Positions 33,766-42,258 of a DNA stretch of 64,000 nt are shown piece after piece; the stretch's first letter is position 1; each line of letters begins with the position of its first letter. A program made the translations under genes and the position numbers. Below the pieces are notes generated by a model. The model had not been told where the DNA came from, did not search any database, and saw only the letters and a program-made list of their open reading frames with translations. Origin of the DNA: CBEULR01 sp965544035 (GTDB taxonomy: Bacteria > Bacillota > Desulfotomaculia > Desulfotomaculales > Desulforudaceae); contig CBEULR010000003.1 in the NCBI GenBank assembly GCA_965544035.1, positions 1 to 64,000 of the forward strand, read 5' to 3'.

Positions 33766-34518
33766 TTAAAACCCCAGGATCTTCCGCAGCTTCTTGGCCT
33801 GCGCCCTGCTCAGGGGGACCTCGCTGCCGTCCTTGTCGTCCAGAACCAGGGTGTAGGTCCCGTTGAAAAAGGGAATGATCTCCTTCACCCGGCGCAGATT
33901 GACCAGGCAGCAGCGGTGGGTGCGGAAGAAGATGCTCGGATCGAGCCTGGTTTCCAGTTCCTTGAGCGTAAAGTTTGTAGACAGCACATCCCTAAAGGTC
34001 TTCAAATACACCGAATCCCGCTCGGTATACGCATAGACGATGTCCGACAGGCTGACCAGGATGGTCTTGCCGCCCGCTTCCGCCGGAATCCGGTCGATCT
34101 TGATCGGCGGGATCTCCTCCACCGGCTTGGGCTGTACCGAAGAAGCCGGTTCCTGGGTGGCTTTGAGCACCTTGTTCACCGCCATGCGCAGGCGGGTCTC
34201 CTCGATCGGCTTGAGAATATAGTCGATGGCGTTCACATCAAAAGCTCTTAAGGCATGCTCGTCATAGGCCGTTACGAACACCACGTAAGGCGGATCATCC
34301 AGTTCCTGGATGGCGGCACCCAGCTCCAGACCGTCCATTCCGGGCATTGATATATCGAGGAAAAGCACCGAGTAATCCAACGCCTTGATCAGCTCCAGGG
34401 CCTCTTGGGCGTTGGCCGCCTCACCCACAATCTCCACATCATCAAATTTACTCAGTGTATAGCGCAGTTCCTGACGTGCCGGGTACTCATCATCAACGAT
34501 TAACGCTCTGAGCTTCAC
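33766..34518 (-). CDS. LytTR-family response regulator
   Basis: From GTG 34518 (GGGAGGTG ribosome site) the product is 250 residues. An N-terminal receiver (LRALIVDDEYPARQELRY, phosphoacceptor Asp in VLFLDISMPGMDGLE) is followed by a C-terminal LytTR DNA-binding domain (KTILVSLSDIVYAYTERDSVYL and FFRTHRCCLVNLRRVKEI). The start overlaps the 3' end of the histidine kinase gene by 26 bases. Regulators of this type control cell-wall or carbon-starvation genes. The target is not evident from this window. Confidence 0.92.
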   Translation of the reverse strand: MKLRALIVDDEYPARQELRYTLSKFDDVEIVGEAANAQEALELIKALDYSVLFLDISMPGMDGLELGAAIQELDDPPYVVFVTAYDEHALRAFDVNAIDYILKPIEETRLRMAVNKVLKATQEPASSVQPKPVEEIPPIKIDRIPAEAGGKTILVSLSDIVYAYTERDSVYLKTFRDVLSTNFTLKELETRLDPSIFFRTHRCCLVNLRRVKEIIPFFNGTYTLVLDDKDGSEVPLSRAQAKKLRKILGF

Positions 34519-35833
34519 CGGCGACACCTCCCCGTTCATTCGGGCTTTGGACAACCAGGGGCAGGAAGAAAGTGACTCTGGTCCCCTCCCCTTCCTTACT
34601 CTCCAGATGCAGGCCGTGTTCGGCGCCGAACAGGTTCTTCAGCCGTTCGTGCACGTTGCTCAGACCCACGCCGCTGCCCGAACCAAAGCCCGGCGAGAAA
34701 ATCTTGGGCAGCGTCTCCTTATCAATCCCGACACCGTCATCGGCGATCACCACGGCCATCCGGTCGCCCTCGCGACTGACCTTGATGCTCACCGTACCGT
34801 TTCCCATCTTGGGCATGATCCCGTGCTTGACCGCGTTCTCCACCAGCGGCTGCAGGGTGAGCACCGGCACCTGATAATCCAGCAGACTCTCGTCGACGTC
34901 ATGCTTGATCTGCAGTTTCTCCCGGAAGCGCGCTTTCTCCAAAATCAGGTAGGCTTCAACGCATTCCAGCTCTTCTTCCAGGGTGCTGAAGTGCCCGGTG
35001 CGCTTAAAGGCATGCCGGAAGAAGGCGGCCAGCCGGATCAGCAGACGGCGGGCGGTCTCCGGGTCGGTGCGGATAAACATCGTAATCGTATTGATCGTAT
35101 TGAAGAGAAAATGCGGGTTGATCTGCGCCCGGAGGGCATCCAGCTCGGCCCGGGTCACCAGCTGGGACTGGCGTTCCAGGGCGGCCAGTTCCATCTGCAC
35201 ACCCAGGAGCTGGGCGATGCCGACGGCAAGCTTTACGGTAACCGACGGGATCGGTCCCTGCTCGGTCCGATAGAGCTTGATCGTCCCGATCACCTCGTCA
35301 CGCACCTTCAGCGGAACGATTACGGCCCCGTCCAGAGGGCATTTGCAGTCGCTGACCGGACAGCCCAGGTCGGCCTGTTTCTCGGCGATCTTCATCTCAC
35401 CCGTGGCGATCACCTGCCGGGTGGCGTTCGTGACGATCTCCCGTCCGGGGGGATGCCGGTCGCATCCGGTACCGATGAAAGCCAGTACACGCTCCCGGTC
35501 GGTGATGGCGACAGCCGGCACGTCCCCGATCTTTTTGATGATCTCAGCCGTTTTTTGCGCCGTTTCCTCGTTCAGCCCCTGCCGCATGTAGGGCAGGGTT
35601 TCGCTGGCGATCTGCAAGGTCGGATCGATCGGCTGGTCGTCCAGCTTTACCGTGATCACTCTTCGCCCCTGCTGGTAGCCGTACATTATGATCCAAACGG
35701 CCACGGTGTTGACCACGGCCAGAGCCACGGCCACGGGCCAGGCCACCGTATCGGTCAGCAGAAGCACGGCAACGATCACCAGTTGAAGAGCGGCAAACTG
35801 CACCGGCAAACACTTGTACCACTTCGGGCTCAC
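34493..35833 (-). CDS. LytS/YehU-type sensor histidine kinase with GAF domain
   Basis: The 446-residue kinase has two N-terminal membrane helices (FAALQLVIVAVLLLTDTVAW and VALAVVNTVAVWIIMYGY), a linker helix, and a GAF-like domain (~95-215). The phosphoacceptor is in LRAQINPHFLFNTINTI (His kinase LytS family, ~250). The ATPase part has PLVENAVKHGI and GSGVGLSNVHERL. The GAF domain carries four cysteines (GTGCDRH, then DLGCPVSDCKCPL), an arrangement that could hold a metal or Fe-S cluster. The partner regulator overlaps downstream. Confidence 0.92.
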   Translation of the reverse strand: MSPKWYKCLPVQFAALQLVIVAVLLLTDTVAWPVAVALAVVNTVAVWIIMYGYQQGRRVITVKLDDQPIDPTLQIASETLPYMRQGLNEETAQKTAEIIKKIGDVPAVAITDRERVLAFIGTGCDRHPPGREIVTNATRQVIATGEMKIAEKQADLGCPVSDCKCPLDGAVIVPLKVRDEVIGTIKLYRTEQGPIPSVTVKLAVGIAQLLGVQMELAALERQSQLVTRAELDALRAQINPHFLFNTINTITMFIRTDPETARRLLIRLAAFFRHAFKRTGHFSTLEEELECVEAYLILEKARFREKLQIKHDVDESLLDYQVPVLTLQPLVENAVKHGIMPKMGNGTVSIKVSREGDRMAVVIADDGVGIDKETLPKIFSPGFGSGSGVGLSNVHERLKNLFGAEHGLHLESKEGEGTRVTFFLPLVVQSPNERGGVAGEAQSVNR

Positions 35834-35930
35834 CAGAAACCCTCTCCCTAAACAATAAGAACAAAACTTAGTTCTATAAATATACTACATCTTTACACGG
35901 GATGGAAAGCAAATGAGCGGACAGCGAATA

Positions 35931-36677
35931 TTAGTCAGCGGGCGTATGTTCACTGTAACCGTACCAGGTTTCGGGCAGGGGCAGACGGATTAAAATCAGT
36001 TTGGCGAGTTCGCTGAGCACCAGCCGCTTCCCGTTCGCCGTCTCCCACCAGCGGTTGGGGTCGAATTCTTCGCTGGGTGCCGCGGAATAAATCAGTTTGA
36101 TACGGGACCGATCATCGGCAAAAGTACGGTCAAAAACCAGTTGCACCCGCCGCATGTGATAGGGCGAAGAGACGACGACCGCCGACTTGAAACCGTATGT
36201 TTCCATCAGTGCCTTCACAAAAAGGGCGTTTTCCCGGGTGTCCCGGGCCCGGCCCTCTTTGATGATGCAGGCCGCCGGCACATCCAGATCGGCGGCATGC
36301 TCAAACATCAGGTCTGCCGCCGTAAGCTCGCGGTACACCGGCCCCCCGGACACAATGATCCGGTCGGCGACACCGGCGTGAAATAGTCTGATGCCGTGGT
36401 CCATCCTCTCCCCCTGGTCTCCCGAAAGGACGACAATCACGTCCACCCGCTCCGGTTCCTGGTCGACCACGAGATAGTGTCCGGCCAGAGGCAGCATCAG
36501 CCAGCCCAGCCCGATGATCACGAAGAAAACCCCGAATACCAGCAGCAGCCGCCTCGTCAAACGTGTCCGGCGTCCGCCCTTCGGCGCCGCTTTCCGTTTC
36601 GGTGTTCCCTTTTTCCCTTTTCCGGTCCGGCTGAAGAGCGACCGCCACAGTTGTTTTGTCTGCACTTCTAGTCCCAC
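35931..36677 (-). CDS. YdcF-family (DUF218) membrane-anchored protein
   Basis: The 248-residue protein has a basic N-terminal tail, one membrane helix (RLLLVFGVFFVIIGLGWLMLPL, ~38-60) and an outward DUF218 domain. Its marks are VIVVLSGDQGERMDHGIRLF, IIVSGGPVYRE and VVVSSPYHMRRVQLVFDR. Family members (YdcF, SanA, ElyC) act in envelope processes, and some bind SAM. The reaction here is unknown. The start is GTG at 36677 or the ATG-like codons just inside. Repeat-rich sequence separates it from the upstream GGDEF gene. Confidence 0.85.
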   Translation of the reverse strand: MGLEVQTKQLWRSLFSRTGKGKKGTPKRKAAPKGGRRTRLTRRLLLVFGVFFVIIGLGWLMLPLAGHYLVVDQEPERVDVIVVLSGDQGERMDHGIRLFHAGVADRIIVSGGPVYRELTAADLMFEHAADLDVPAACIIKEGRARDTRENALFVKALMETYGFKSAVVVSSPYHMRRVQLVFDRTFADDRSRIKLIYSAAPSEEFDPNRWWETANGKRLVLSELAKLILIRLPLPETWYGYSEHTPAD

Positions 36678-36787
36678 TTCTTCTTAATGAATGAATACCC
36701 GGAAAACGAATGGTCCCCTTTTCCCGAGTAGCCAGTAGCGTAAACCCGGACGCCACGACCCCATTTTAAAGTTCTCTTCCGCTCCTT

Positions 36788-36818
36788 CTGGCTACTGGCT
36801 ACTGGCTACTGACTACTG
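36788..36818. repeat. Tandem heptamer CTGGCTA
   Basis: Four units stand in 7-base phase: CTGGCTA at 36788, 36795 and 36802, then CTGACTA at 36809. An inverted GTAGCCAGTAGC lies 60 bp away at 36728, so the two flank a short AAACCCGG-containing segment. Confidence 0.75.
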
Positions 36819-36822
36819 CTAC

Positions 36823-38265
36823 TCACACCACTCTGTTGCCGCCCTGGCGTTTGGCCCGGTACGCCCGTTCGTCCGCTTTCACCAGCAGCTTCTCGGCCGT
36901 TATTTCGGCAGGCTCATCTTCAAACCATTCAATCGAGGCCACGCCCATGCTCAGACTTGCTCTTACCGGACGGCCGTCAATTTCAACAGCGGTTTCAGCC
37001 GCTATACGACGGACGCGCTCGGCCAGTTCCCGGGCCTGCCGTTCGGACGTACCGGGAGAAAGGATAACAAACTCGTCTCCGCCGTAACGGGCCAACACAT
37101 CATACGGCCGCAACTGCCTGGCGATGGAAGCGATCAGTTCCACCAGGAAACGATCGCCGGCCCGGTGTCCGTAGCGGTCGTTGATGCGCTTGAATCCGTC
37201 GATATCAAAAAAGATGACCGAGAGCTTCTTACCCGTTCTTTGTCCGACATTTATTTCCTCCCGAAGGCGCTCAAACAGGTATTTTCTGCTGCGGGCTTCG
37301 GTTAATTCATCGGCAACGACCATTTCCCGCAGCCTCAGGTTTGCCTCTTCCACCGCCGCCTTCTGCATCCATTCGTTCTTGCTGCGCCGGTCGAGGTCAT
37401 CCAGCATCCGGTTGAACGTTGCCGACAGAGAACGAAACTCGGCACACGAATCCAGCGTTACCCTCCGGCTGAAATCGCCGTCCCCCGCCTTTTCCATGGC
37501 GCGGCGCAGCAGTTCGACGGAGCGAGCCACCGCTCCCGCTCCCAACGCCATAACCACGAATACCACCACAGTTGCAGAGCCCACCACCATCCACGGCTTC
37601 CAGACCCCTGCCGCCGCCTGTTCCGCGGCCGCTACAGGAACCCCTGCCCGAACAGCCCCCCAGTGCCGGTCGTTAACATATACCGGCGCCCAGACATCCC
37701 AAAAGGCTTCTCCCGTGCCGGAACGGTAATCCTGCACCAGGTAGGGCTCCTCATTCAGCGCTGCGGAAAGAACGGTCTCATCATTAAATATACGCTTGCC
37801 GCCGTTAATGAAGTCATCAGCGTCGCTGTCCGGGAATGACGAATGGAGGGTTGGAACATAGCCGTTGCGGTCCACAGCCGCGACATACAACACGCTCTCG
37901 CTGAGACAGCCTTCAAACAAGCTGCCGCAGACGCGGTCGACATAATGGTCATACGCGGTGTGGTACCGGGTGGGGACGGAATCGGGAACCGGACGGTATT
38001 CGGTGTCAAAAACACCCTCTTCGGTCAAGACCTTCTGCGCAATCGCCTCCTCAAACATCAACCCGAGCACTGCCGCGCCGGTTTGGGCGACAAGAATCCC
38101 CCTCTCAACCATCCTCTTTTCGATGATCCGTGCTTCACGGTTGAGAGTCAGAACGGCGGACACGAAAATGATTGGAATAAGGATTAATGTGAAAAGTATC
38201 GTGATCTTTGCCCGAAGGGATAAACCGCGGCGTAGCCTCGTGATAATCTTAGCCTTTAACGCCAC
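36823..38265 (-). CDS. Membrane diguanylate cyclase (sensor-HAMP-GGDEF)
   Basis: From GTG 38265 (AGGTGG site six bases upstream) the product is 480 residues. It has a membrane helix (ITILFTLILIPIIFVSAVL), an extracytoplasmic sensor (~60-225, with Cys in VDRVCGSLFEGCL), and a second helix (VVGSATVVVFVVMALGAGAVA). A HAMP domain and a C-terminal GGDEF domain with intact RYGGDEFVIL and FDIDGFKRINDRYGH complete it. The sequence predicts active c-di-GMP synthesis. The upstream frame to 38391 has no ribosome site. It stands alone between repeat-rich spacers. Confidence 0.9.
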   Translation of the reverse strand: MALKAKIITRLRRGLSLRAKITILFTLILIPIIFVSAVLTLNREARIIEKRMVERGILVAQTGAAVLGLMFEEAIAQKVLTEEGVFDTEYRPVPDSVPTRYHTAYDHYVDRVCGSLFEGCLSESVLYVAAVDRNGYVPTLHSSFPDSDADDFINGGKRIFNDETVLSAALNEEPYLVQDYRSGTGEAFWDVWAPVYVNDRHWGAVRAGVPVAAAEQAAAGVWKPWMVVGSATVVVFVVMALGAGAVARSVELLRRAMEKAGDGDFSRRVTLDSCAEFRSLSATFNRMLDDLDRRSKNEWMQKAAVEEANLRLREMVVADELTEARSRKYLFERLREEINVGQRTGKKLSVIFFDIDGFKRINDRYGHRAGDRFLVELIASIARQLRPYDVLARYGGDEFVILSPGTSERQARELAERVRRIAAETAVEIDGRPVRASLSMGVASIEWFEDEPAEITAEKLLVKADERAYRAKRQGGNRVV

Positions 38266-38490
38266 AATCAGCCACCTAGTTCCTTTTCCTTTTCTTTGCT
38301 GATTCGACGAAAATCGCCCTATACCTCTATTGTCTGACAAATACACCGGTATGCCATAACACCTGCTCTTCCAGACAGGATTTTCGGTCATTGGGCTCGA
38401 ATAGTATCTTTGTCGTCAGAATCGGCCCGGGTAGTTACTGAGGCTGTTCAATCTTGTAACATAATGGTCTTTAACAAGGAGGCTGGTTTT

Positions 38491-38850
38491 ATGGTTGAAG
38501 CATTCGATCCGACGGCGCGAATGGGTCTTGTACGGAAGCAAACCGTGCTGTTGGAAGAATTCAATCTGCCGGCCAAGTCCCGGCACGCATTGGATCAGAT
38601 GCATGTACCCATCTTAAACATCGGGGTGCGGGTGCTTTCGACGGATGAAATCAAGGTGTACATCGAGGAGTTTGACGGCACCGAATGGCATCTCCGCGAT
38701 ACAACGCCGACCATACCGGGTGAAACGGTATGGCATCACAGACTGAAATACCCCGACTTCCGGGTGGGGATAGAGAACCCCTCGGAAACCAAGGACCAAA
38801 CGGTTTCCGTCCTGGTCAAGTGGATGGCCCCGGCGGAAGACAATTGCTGA
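38491..38850 (+). CDS. Hypothetical protein (119 residues)
   Basis: ATG 38491 has AAGGAGG eight bases upstream. The product begins MVEAFDPTARMGLVRKQ. It appears to be mostly beta strand (VPILNIGVRVLSTDEIKVYIEEFDG, DFRVGIENPS, VSVLVKWMAP), with no signal peptide or cysteine cluster. I do not recognise the family. A rho-independent terminator follows at once, so it is a one-gene unit, and another unknown gene follows in the same direction. Confidence 0.75.
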   Translation: MVEAFDPTARMGLVRKQTVLLEEFNLPAKSRHALDQMHVPILNIGVRVLSTDEIKVYIEEFDGTEWHLRDTTPTIPGETVWHHRLKYPDFRVGIENPSETKDQTVSVLVKWMAPAEDNC

Positions 38851-38858
38851 TCAAGACA

Positions 38859-38885
38859 ACCCGGTTGAAAGCCGGGTCTTTTTTT
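38859..38885 (+). terminator. Rho-independent terminator
   Basis: ACCCGG and CCGGGT pair around a short loop and are followed by CTTTTTTT, ending the 119-residue gene. Confidence 0.85.
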
Positions 38886-38913
38886 GCTACGTGTTCAAAA
38901 AATAAGTTACAAT
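38884..38913 (+). promoter_or_regulatory. Possible promoter of the 38945 gene
   Basis: TTGCTA (38884-38889), an 18-base spacer and TACAAT (38908-38913) stand just after the terminator and 31 bases before the next ATG. Confidence 0.4.
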
Positions 38914-38944
38914 AAGAGGAAAGACTGGTCAGGAGGTGTTAACG

Positions 38945-39406
38945 ATGTCGCCGAAAAAGACAACCGATCTGAATAACATTCTCAAGGCGGTCAATGAAGC
39001 GCGGGATGCTCTGGCCAAAGCAATGGTTATCAAGCATGCACCCGAGTACATCGTACAGAGTATCAAAGGCCTTGACGAAGTCAGTGTATTGATAAATAAG
39101 GACCTCACCCTGCTCAGCCAGGGGGTTCAGGAGGAATTCAAAGACACGGCCGGTGCGTCCACACTCAATACCTTAAAGAAATTGTTGCGTGATGCGCGAT
39201 GCGAAATTGTGAGCGAAGAGTACGACTGTCTGCTGGGCCAGATGTTCGTCAACCTAAAGTTTAGAGAAGGTAAAGACACGCTGTCGGTTCGTATTTTTGA
39301 AACCGGTGAATTGGAATACCACAACGTGGAATACACCGATATTGGAATCTTCGCCCTGCAGCTGGGCATCGCCAGCACACCCTATCCGCGCATACTCGGC
39401 AAATAG
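38945..39406 (+). CDS. Hypothetical protein (153 residues)
   Basis: ATG 38945 has AGGAGGTG six bases upstream. The N-terminal half is a long helical region (ILKAVNEARDALAKAMVIKHAPEYIVQSIKGLDEVSVLI) with a following helix. The C-terminal half is alpha/beta (EYDCLLGQMFVNLKF, LSVRIFETGELEYHNVEYTDIG). There is no membrane segment and no known motif. It precedes the PAS-GGDEF-HD protein on the same strand by ~100 bases, so co-transcription and a regulatory role are possible but unproven. Confidence 0.75.
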   Translation: MSPKKTTDLNNILKAVNEARDALAKAMVIKHAPEYIVQSIKGLDEVSVLINKDLTLLSQGVQEEFKDTAGASTLNTLKKLLRDARCEIVSEEYDCLLGQMFVNLKFREGKDTLSVRIFETGELEYHNVEYTDIGIFALQLGIASTPYPRILGK

Positions 39407-39504
39407 ATTAGGAAATCAGCAGGAAAGTTATGCCACAAAACAAGGAAATAGAAATAATGCGTCGAATTCCCTAGTTGGATATCGATTAATAGTCATAGGA
39501 GTCG

Positions 39505-40941
39505 ATGTCTGTGCCGTTGCTGACGGAGGTAAAATATACGCTCGACGCCGAGGGTGTGATTACGGAAATCAGTGAAAATGTAGAATCACTGATTGGATAC
39601 CCCCGTGAAAAATGCCTGGGGCGTTTTCTCGGCGACCTCATCCATCCCGCGCACCGACACCTTGCTTATCCGCTTCTCTCTTCCTCCCCCGTCGAAGACG
39701 CCGGCCCCAAGGGGATGACCGTGGCCTTCATCGACAGTGAAGGAGCAATGGTCTACGTCTGGCTGCAGGGTGAGGCCGTGTTTGAAGATGACGGTCAGCT
39801 CCGGGAGATCCGGGGTGTGCTGCGGGACATGACCGTCCCCCGTCATCGGGAAAAGGCGGCCGTGCAGGCCGTCGCCAAACTGGAAGCCGAACTGAAACAG
39901 GCGGTCGTGAAAGACGCTCTGACCGGGGTCTACAACCGCCTTTACTTCGAGGACAAAATCAGGAACCTGAATACGACCCGATTCTGGCCGGTCAGCATCC
40001 TCATCGTTGATATCGACGGATTAGGAAAGGTAAACGATGCTCTGGGTTTCCAGGCGGGGAATCAGCTTCTGATTGATGCCGCCGACCTGATCCGCAGGAC
40101 ATTCCGCGATTCGGACATCGCCGCCCGGACCGGGGACAGCGAATTCACCATAATTCTCGGCAAGACAGGTGAACAAGGACTGAACGCCATCCGTCAGCGC
40201 TTTCGCAAGGCCGTTGCGGACTACAACAAGCAAAACCCCGAGCTTCACCTAAACCTCACCATAGGAACAGCCACAGCCGAGGCTCCGGACCAAGACCTGC
40301 GTGAAGTGTACTTGCAGGCAGAGAGAGTCATATCCAGAAAAAAACTGCACCGTCCCAAGAGTGTGCGCAATTCGGTGGTACAGCTCTTGTCGACGGCTCT
40401 CGCCGAACGCGACTACATCACCGAGGCGCACGCCGAACGGATCAGCCATTACGCTACCCTGCTCGGTACCTCGGTCGGACTCTCCGAACACCAGCTGGCC
40501 GATCTCCAGCTGTTGGCACAATTCCATGACATAGGGAAGCTGGCCGTACCGGACTGCATTCTCCTAAAACCGGGACCACTCACTCCGGAAGAGCGCATCA
40601 AGATGAACCGTCATCCCGAGGTCGGCTATCGAATCGCCCTCTCCTCCCCGGATCTCGCCCCGATCGCCGACAAGATTCTCACCCACCACGAGTGGTGGAA
40701 CGGCGAGGGCTATCCCCTGAAAATCAGTGGGACGGATATCCCGCTTGAGTGCCGCATCCTGGCCGTGGTCGATGCCTACGACGCGATGACCAGCGACCGG
40801 CCCTACCGAAAGGCGATGCACCACCGGGACGCTATGCAGGAGCTGGTGCGGTGTTCGGGTACCCAGTTCGACCCGCAGGTGGTAAGATCGTTTATCAGGC
40901 TGACCGACAACTGTAAAGGGCTCTACGTCTGCCAGTCCTAG
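39505..40941 (+). CDS. PAS-GGDEF-HD-GYP cyclic-di-GMP protein
   Basis: The 478-residue soluble protein has a PAS domain (~10-120), a GGDEF domain (~130-285) and a C-terminal HD-GYP phosphodiesterase domain (~295-470). In the GGDEF domain the active loop reads ARTGDSEFTII, so the two glycines are not intact and synthesis is doubtful. In the HD-GYP part the HD pair is clear (FHDIGKLAVPD), and the second block HHEWWNGEGYP retains the GYP-type loop, followed by DAYDAMTSDRPYR. It is likely a c-di-GMP hydrolase with a regulatory GGDEF. ATG 39505 follows TAGGAG. Confidence 0.9.
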   Translation: MSVPLLTEVKYTLDAEGVITEISENVESLIGYPREKCLGRFLGDLIHPAHRHLAYPLLSSSPVEDAGPKGMTVAFIDSEGAMVYVWLQGEAVFEDDGQLREIRGVLRDMTVPRHREKAAVQAVAKLEAELKQAVVKDALTGVYNRLYFEDKIRNLNTTRFWPVSILIVDIDGLGKVNDALGFQAGNQLLIDAADLIRRTFRDSDIAARTGDSEFTIILGKTGEQGLNAIRQRFRKAVADYNKQNPELHLNLTIGTATAEAPDQDLREVYLQAERVISRKKLHRPKSVRNSVVQLLSTALAERDYITEAHAERISHYATLLGTSVGLSEHQLADLQLLAQFHDIGKLAVPDCILLKPGPLTPEERIKMNRHPEVGYRIALSSPDLAPIADKILTHHEWWNGEGYPLKISGTDIPLECRILAVVDAYDAMTSDRPYRKAMHHRDAMQELVRCSGTQFDPQVVRSFIRLTDNCKGLYVCQS

Positions 40942-41678
40942 CCCTCAAGCTCGTCGCGGAGCCGGATGGTGTGCTTCAGCTCCGGTCCGGTCATCAGCCA
41001 CTCCAGCCCAAAGCGCAGCAGCGCTCGATCGTCCTCCCTTAGACGCCCCTGCAGTGCCTCATCCATCGGAAACAGCTCCGGGAAACTGGTCTCAAAAACA
41101 TACCGGCGGAACCGGTCCAGATCGTAGCAGACCATCTGCACCAAACCTCTGATATGCCTGTCCAGGCGTTCCAACCCGGTAAACCTGATCCGGGAGGGCA
41201 GTTCACCGATCAGCCCCTCTGTTTCATCGTAATCATCCATTCCCTGGTTGCGCATCCACTCACGAAGTGTCCAATCCTGTTCCTCCCGCAGACCGAGGCA
41301 GAAATCGGGCTCGAAAATGAAGCGGATACGGCCGTCCTTATCCAGGTCTACCGGGGCCAACCGGCACGACCAGGGCCGGACATCATAAATCGCGCACCCT
41401 TGTTCGGTTACAAAGGGGCACTCCAGATTATCCTCACGCATCTTCAGTGCCACGAGCGGAAGCAGCGTGCCCGTCGGCACGGGCACCGTATACGTTTTCA
41501 AGAACTCACCGGACGACAGGCCCAGCGTGTTCTTGATGCGCAACACATCATAAGGGCTCAGCACGATGTAGATGTCCCGGCAGCACTTGTTGAAACAGGA
41601 CAGGCCGGGCCTGCAGGCAAAACGGAATTGTTGGTTCAGCACCTTGTCGTCATTGAACAGCCTCGGGTTGTGTGCCAT
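40938..41678 (-). CDS. YkgJ-family cysteine-cluster protein
   Basis: From ATG 41678 (AAAGGAT site) the product has 246 residues. The YkgJ/CxxxCxxCC-type cluster reads CRPGLSCFNKCCRDI near residue 24, followed by CPFVTEQGCAIYDVRPWSCR (~90-108). That set of cysteines probably binds zinc or Fe-S. The function is unknown in the family. It is convergent with the PAS-GGDEF-HD gene, overlapping it by four bases, and stands alone. Confidence 0.85.
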   Translation of the reverse strand: MAHNPRLFNDDKVLNQQFRFACRPGLSCFNKCCRDIYIVLSPYDVLRIKNTLGLSSGEFLKTYTVPVPTGTLLPLVALKMREDNLECPFVTEQGCAIYDVRPWSCRLAPVDLDKDGRIRFIFEPDFCLGLREEQDWTLREWMRNQGMDDYDETEGLIGELPSRIRFTGLERLDRHIRGLVQMVCYDLDRFRRYVFETSFPELFPMDEALQGRLREDDRALLRFGLEWLMTGPELKHTIRLRDELEG

Positions 41679-41772
41679 TGTGCCAATCCTTTCGCAAATT
41701 GTTTGACCGGTCAACCAGCCGCGCTTAAATCATACCATGCACCCGGTGAAAAGATAAGCCGCCGTCAGGAGA

Positions 41773-41836
41773 CGGTATTCAGAAAACAGTCCTCAGCAGA
41801 AGCTTAGGACTTTTGACTATGGAAGCCTGAATACCG
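41773..41836. repeat. 64-bp element with inverted ends
   Basis: CGGTATTCAG (41773-41782) is exactly inverted at 41827-41836. A second inner pair, AGTCCT/AGGACT, makes a cruciform-like miniature element. The ends share TATTCAG with the heptamer repeats. Confidence 0.6.
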
Positions 41837-41865
41837 AAATAATATAGGTATAACCTACAATTTAC

Positions 41866-41896
41866 TTGACAATATTATTTACACATCGCTTATAAT
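41866..41896 (+). promoter_or_regulatory. Promoter of the hspR-dnaJ-clpB operon
   Basis: A perfect TTGACA (41866-41871) and a perfect TATAAT (41891-41896) are separated by 19 bases, a long spacer that would suit regulated use. No HAIR or CIRCE inverted repeat was seen around it. Confidence 0.6.
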
Positions 41897-41936
41897 AGTA
41901 ATTGGAAGGTGTCCAAAAGCAGGAGGTTGTTTCACA

Positions 41937-42239
41937 TTGTTCAAGGTTGACCGGGATACACCTGTGTTCGCTATAGGTGTGGTGGCCGAACTGCTGGAAG
42001 TTCACCCGCGCACCCTGCGCATCTACGAGGAGTGCGGGCTCGTCCGGCCGGCACGCACGGCGGGGAATAACCGGCTGTACTCAAGGGCCGACCTGGAAGT
42101 GCTGATGCGCGTGCGCTACCTGACGCGGGAGAAGGGTGTCAACCTGGCCGGGGTCAGGATCATTCTGCAAATGGAAGAACGGTTCGGACTTACGGTAACG
42201 AAGGAAGCCCTCAGGAAATTGCCTTTCGAACCGGATTAG
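41937..42239 (+). CDS. hspR: HspR-like MerR-family regulator
   Basis: The 100-residue protein has a MerR winged helix (VVAELLEVHPRTLRIYEECGLVRPARTAGNNRLYSRADLEVL) and a short tail without an effector domain, the HspR layout. HspR represses heat-shock genes with DnaK as co-repressor in other bacteria. The start is TTG 41937 with AGGAGGT upstream. It is the first gene of an operon with dnaJ and clpB, which strongly supports the identification. The exact operator is not visible. Confidence 0.88.
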   Translation: MFKVDRDTPVFAIGVVAELLEVHPRTLRIYEECGLVRPARTAGNNRLYSRADLEVLMRVRYLTREKGVNLAGVRIILQMEERFGLTVTKEALRKLPFEPD

Positions 42240-42258
42240 AAATACGGGGGGCGACGGC

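Noticed and set aside
36788..36818. CRISPR array
   Set aside because: The 7-base units have no spacers, and no cas genes are present in the window.
41837..41936. HAIR or CIRCE operator upstream of hspR
   Set aside because: No CTTGAGT-N7-ACTCAAG or TTAGCACTC-N9-GAGTGCTAA was found, only a promoter.
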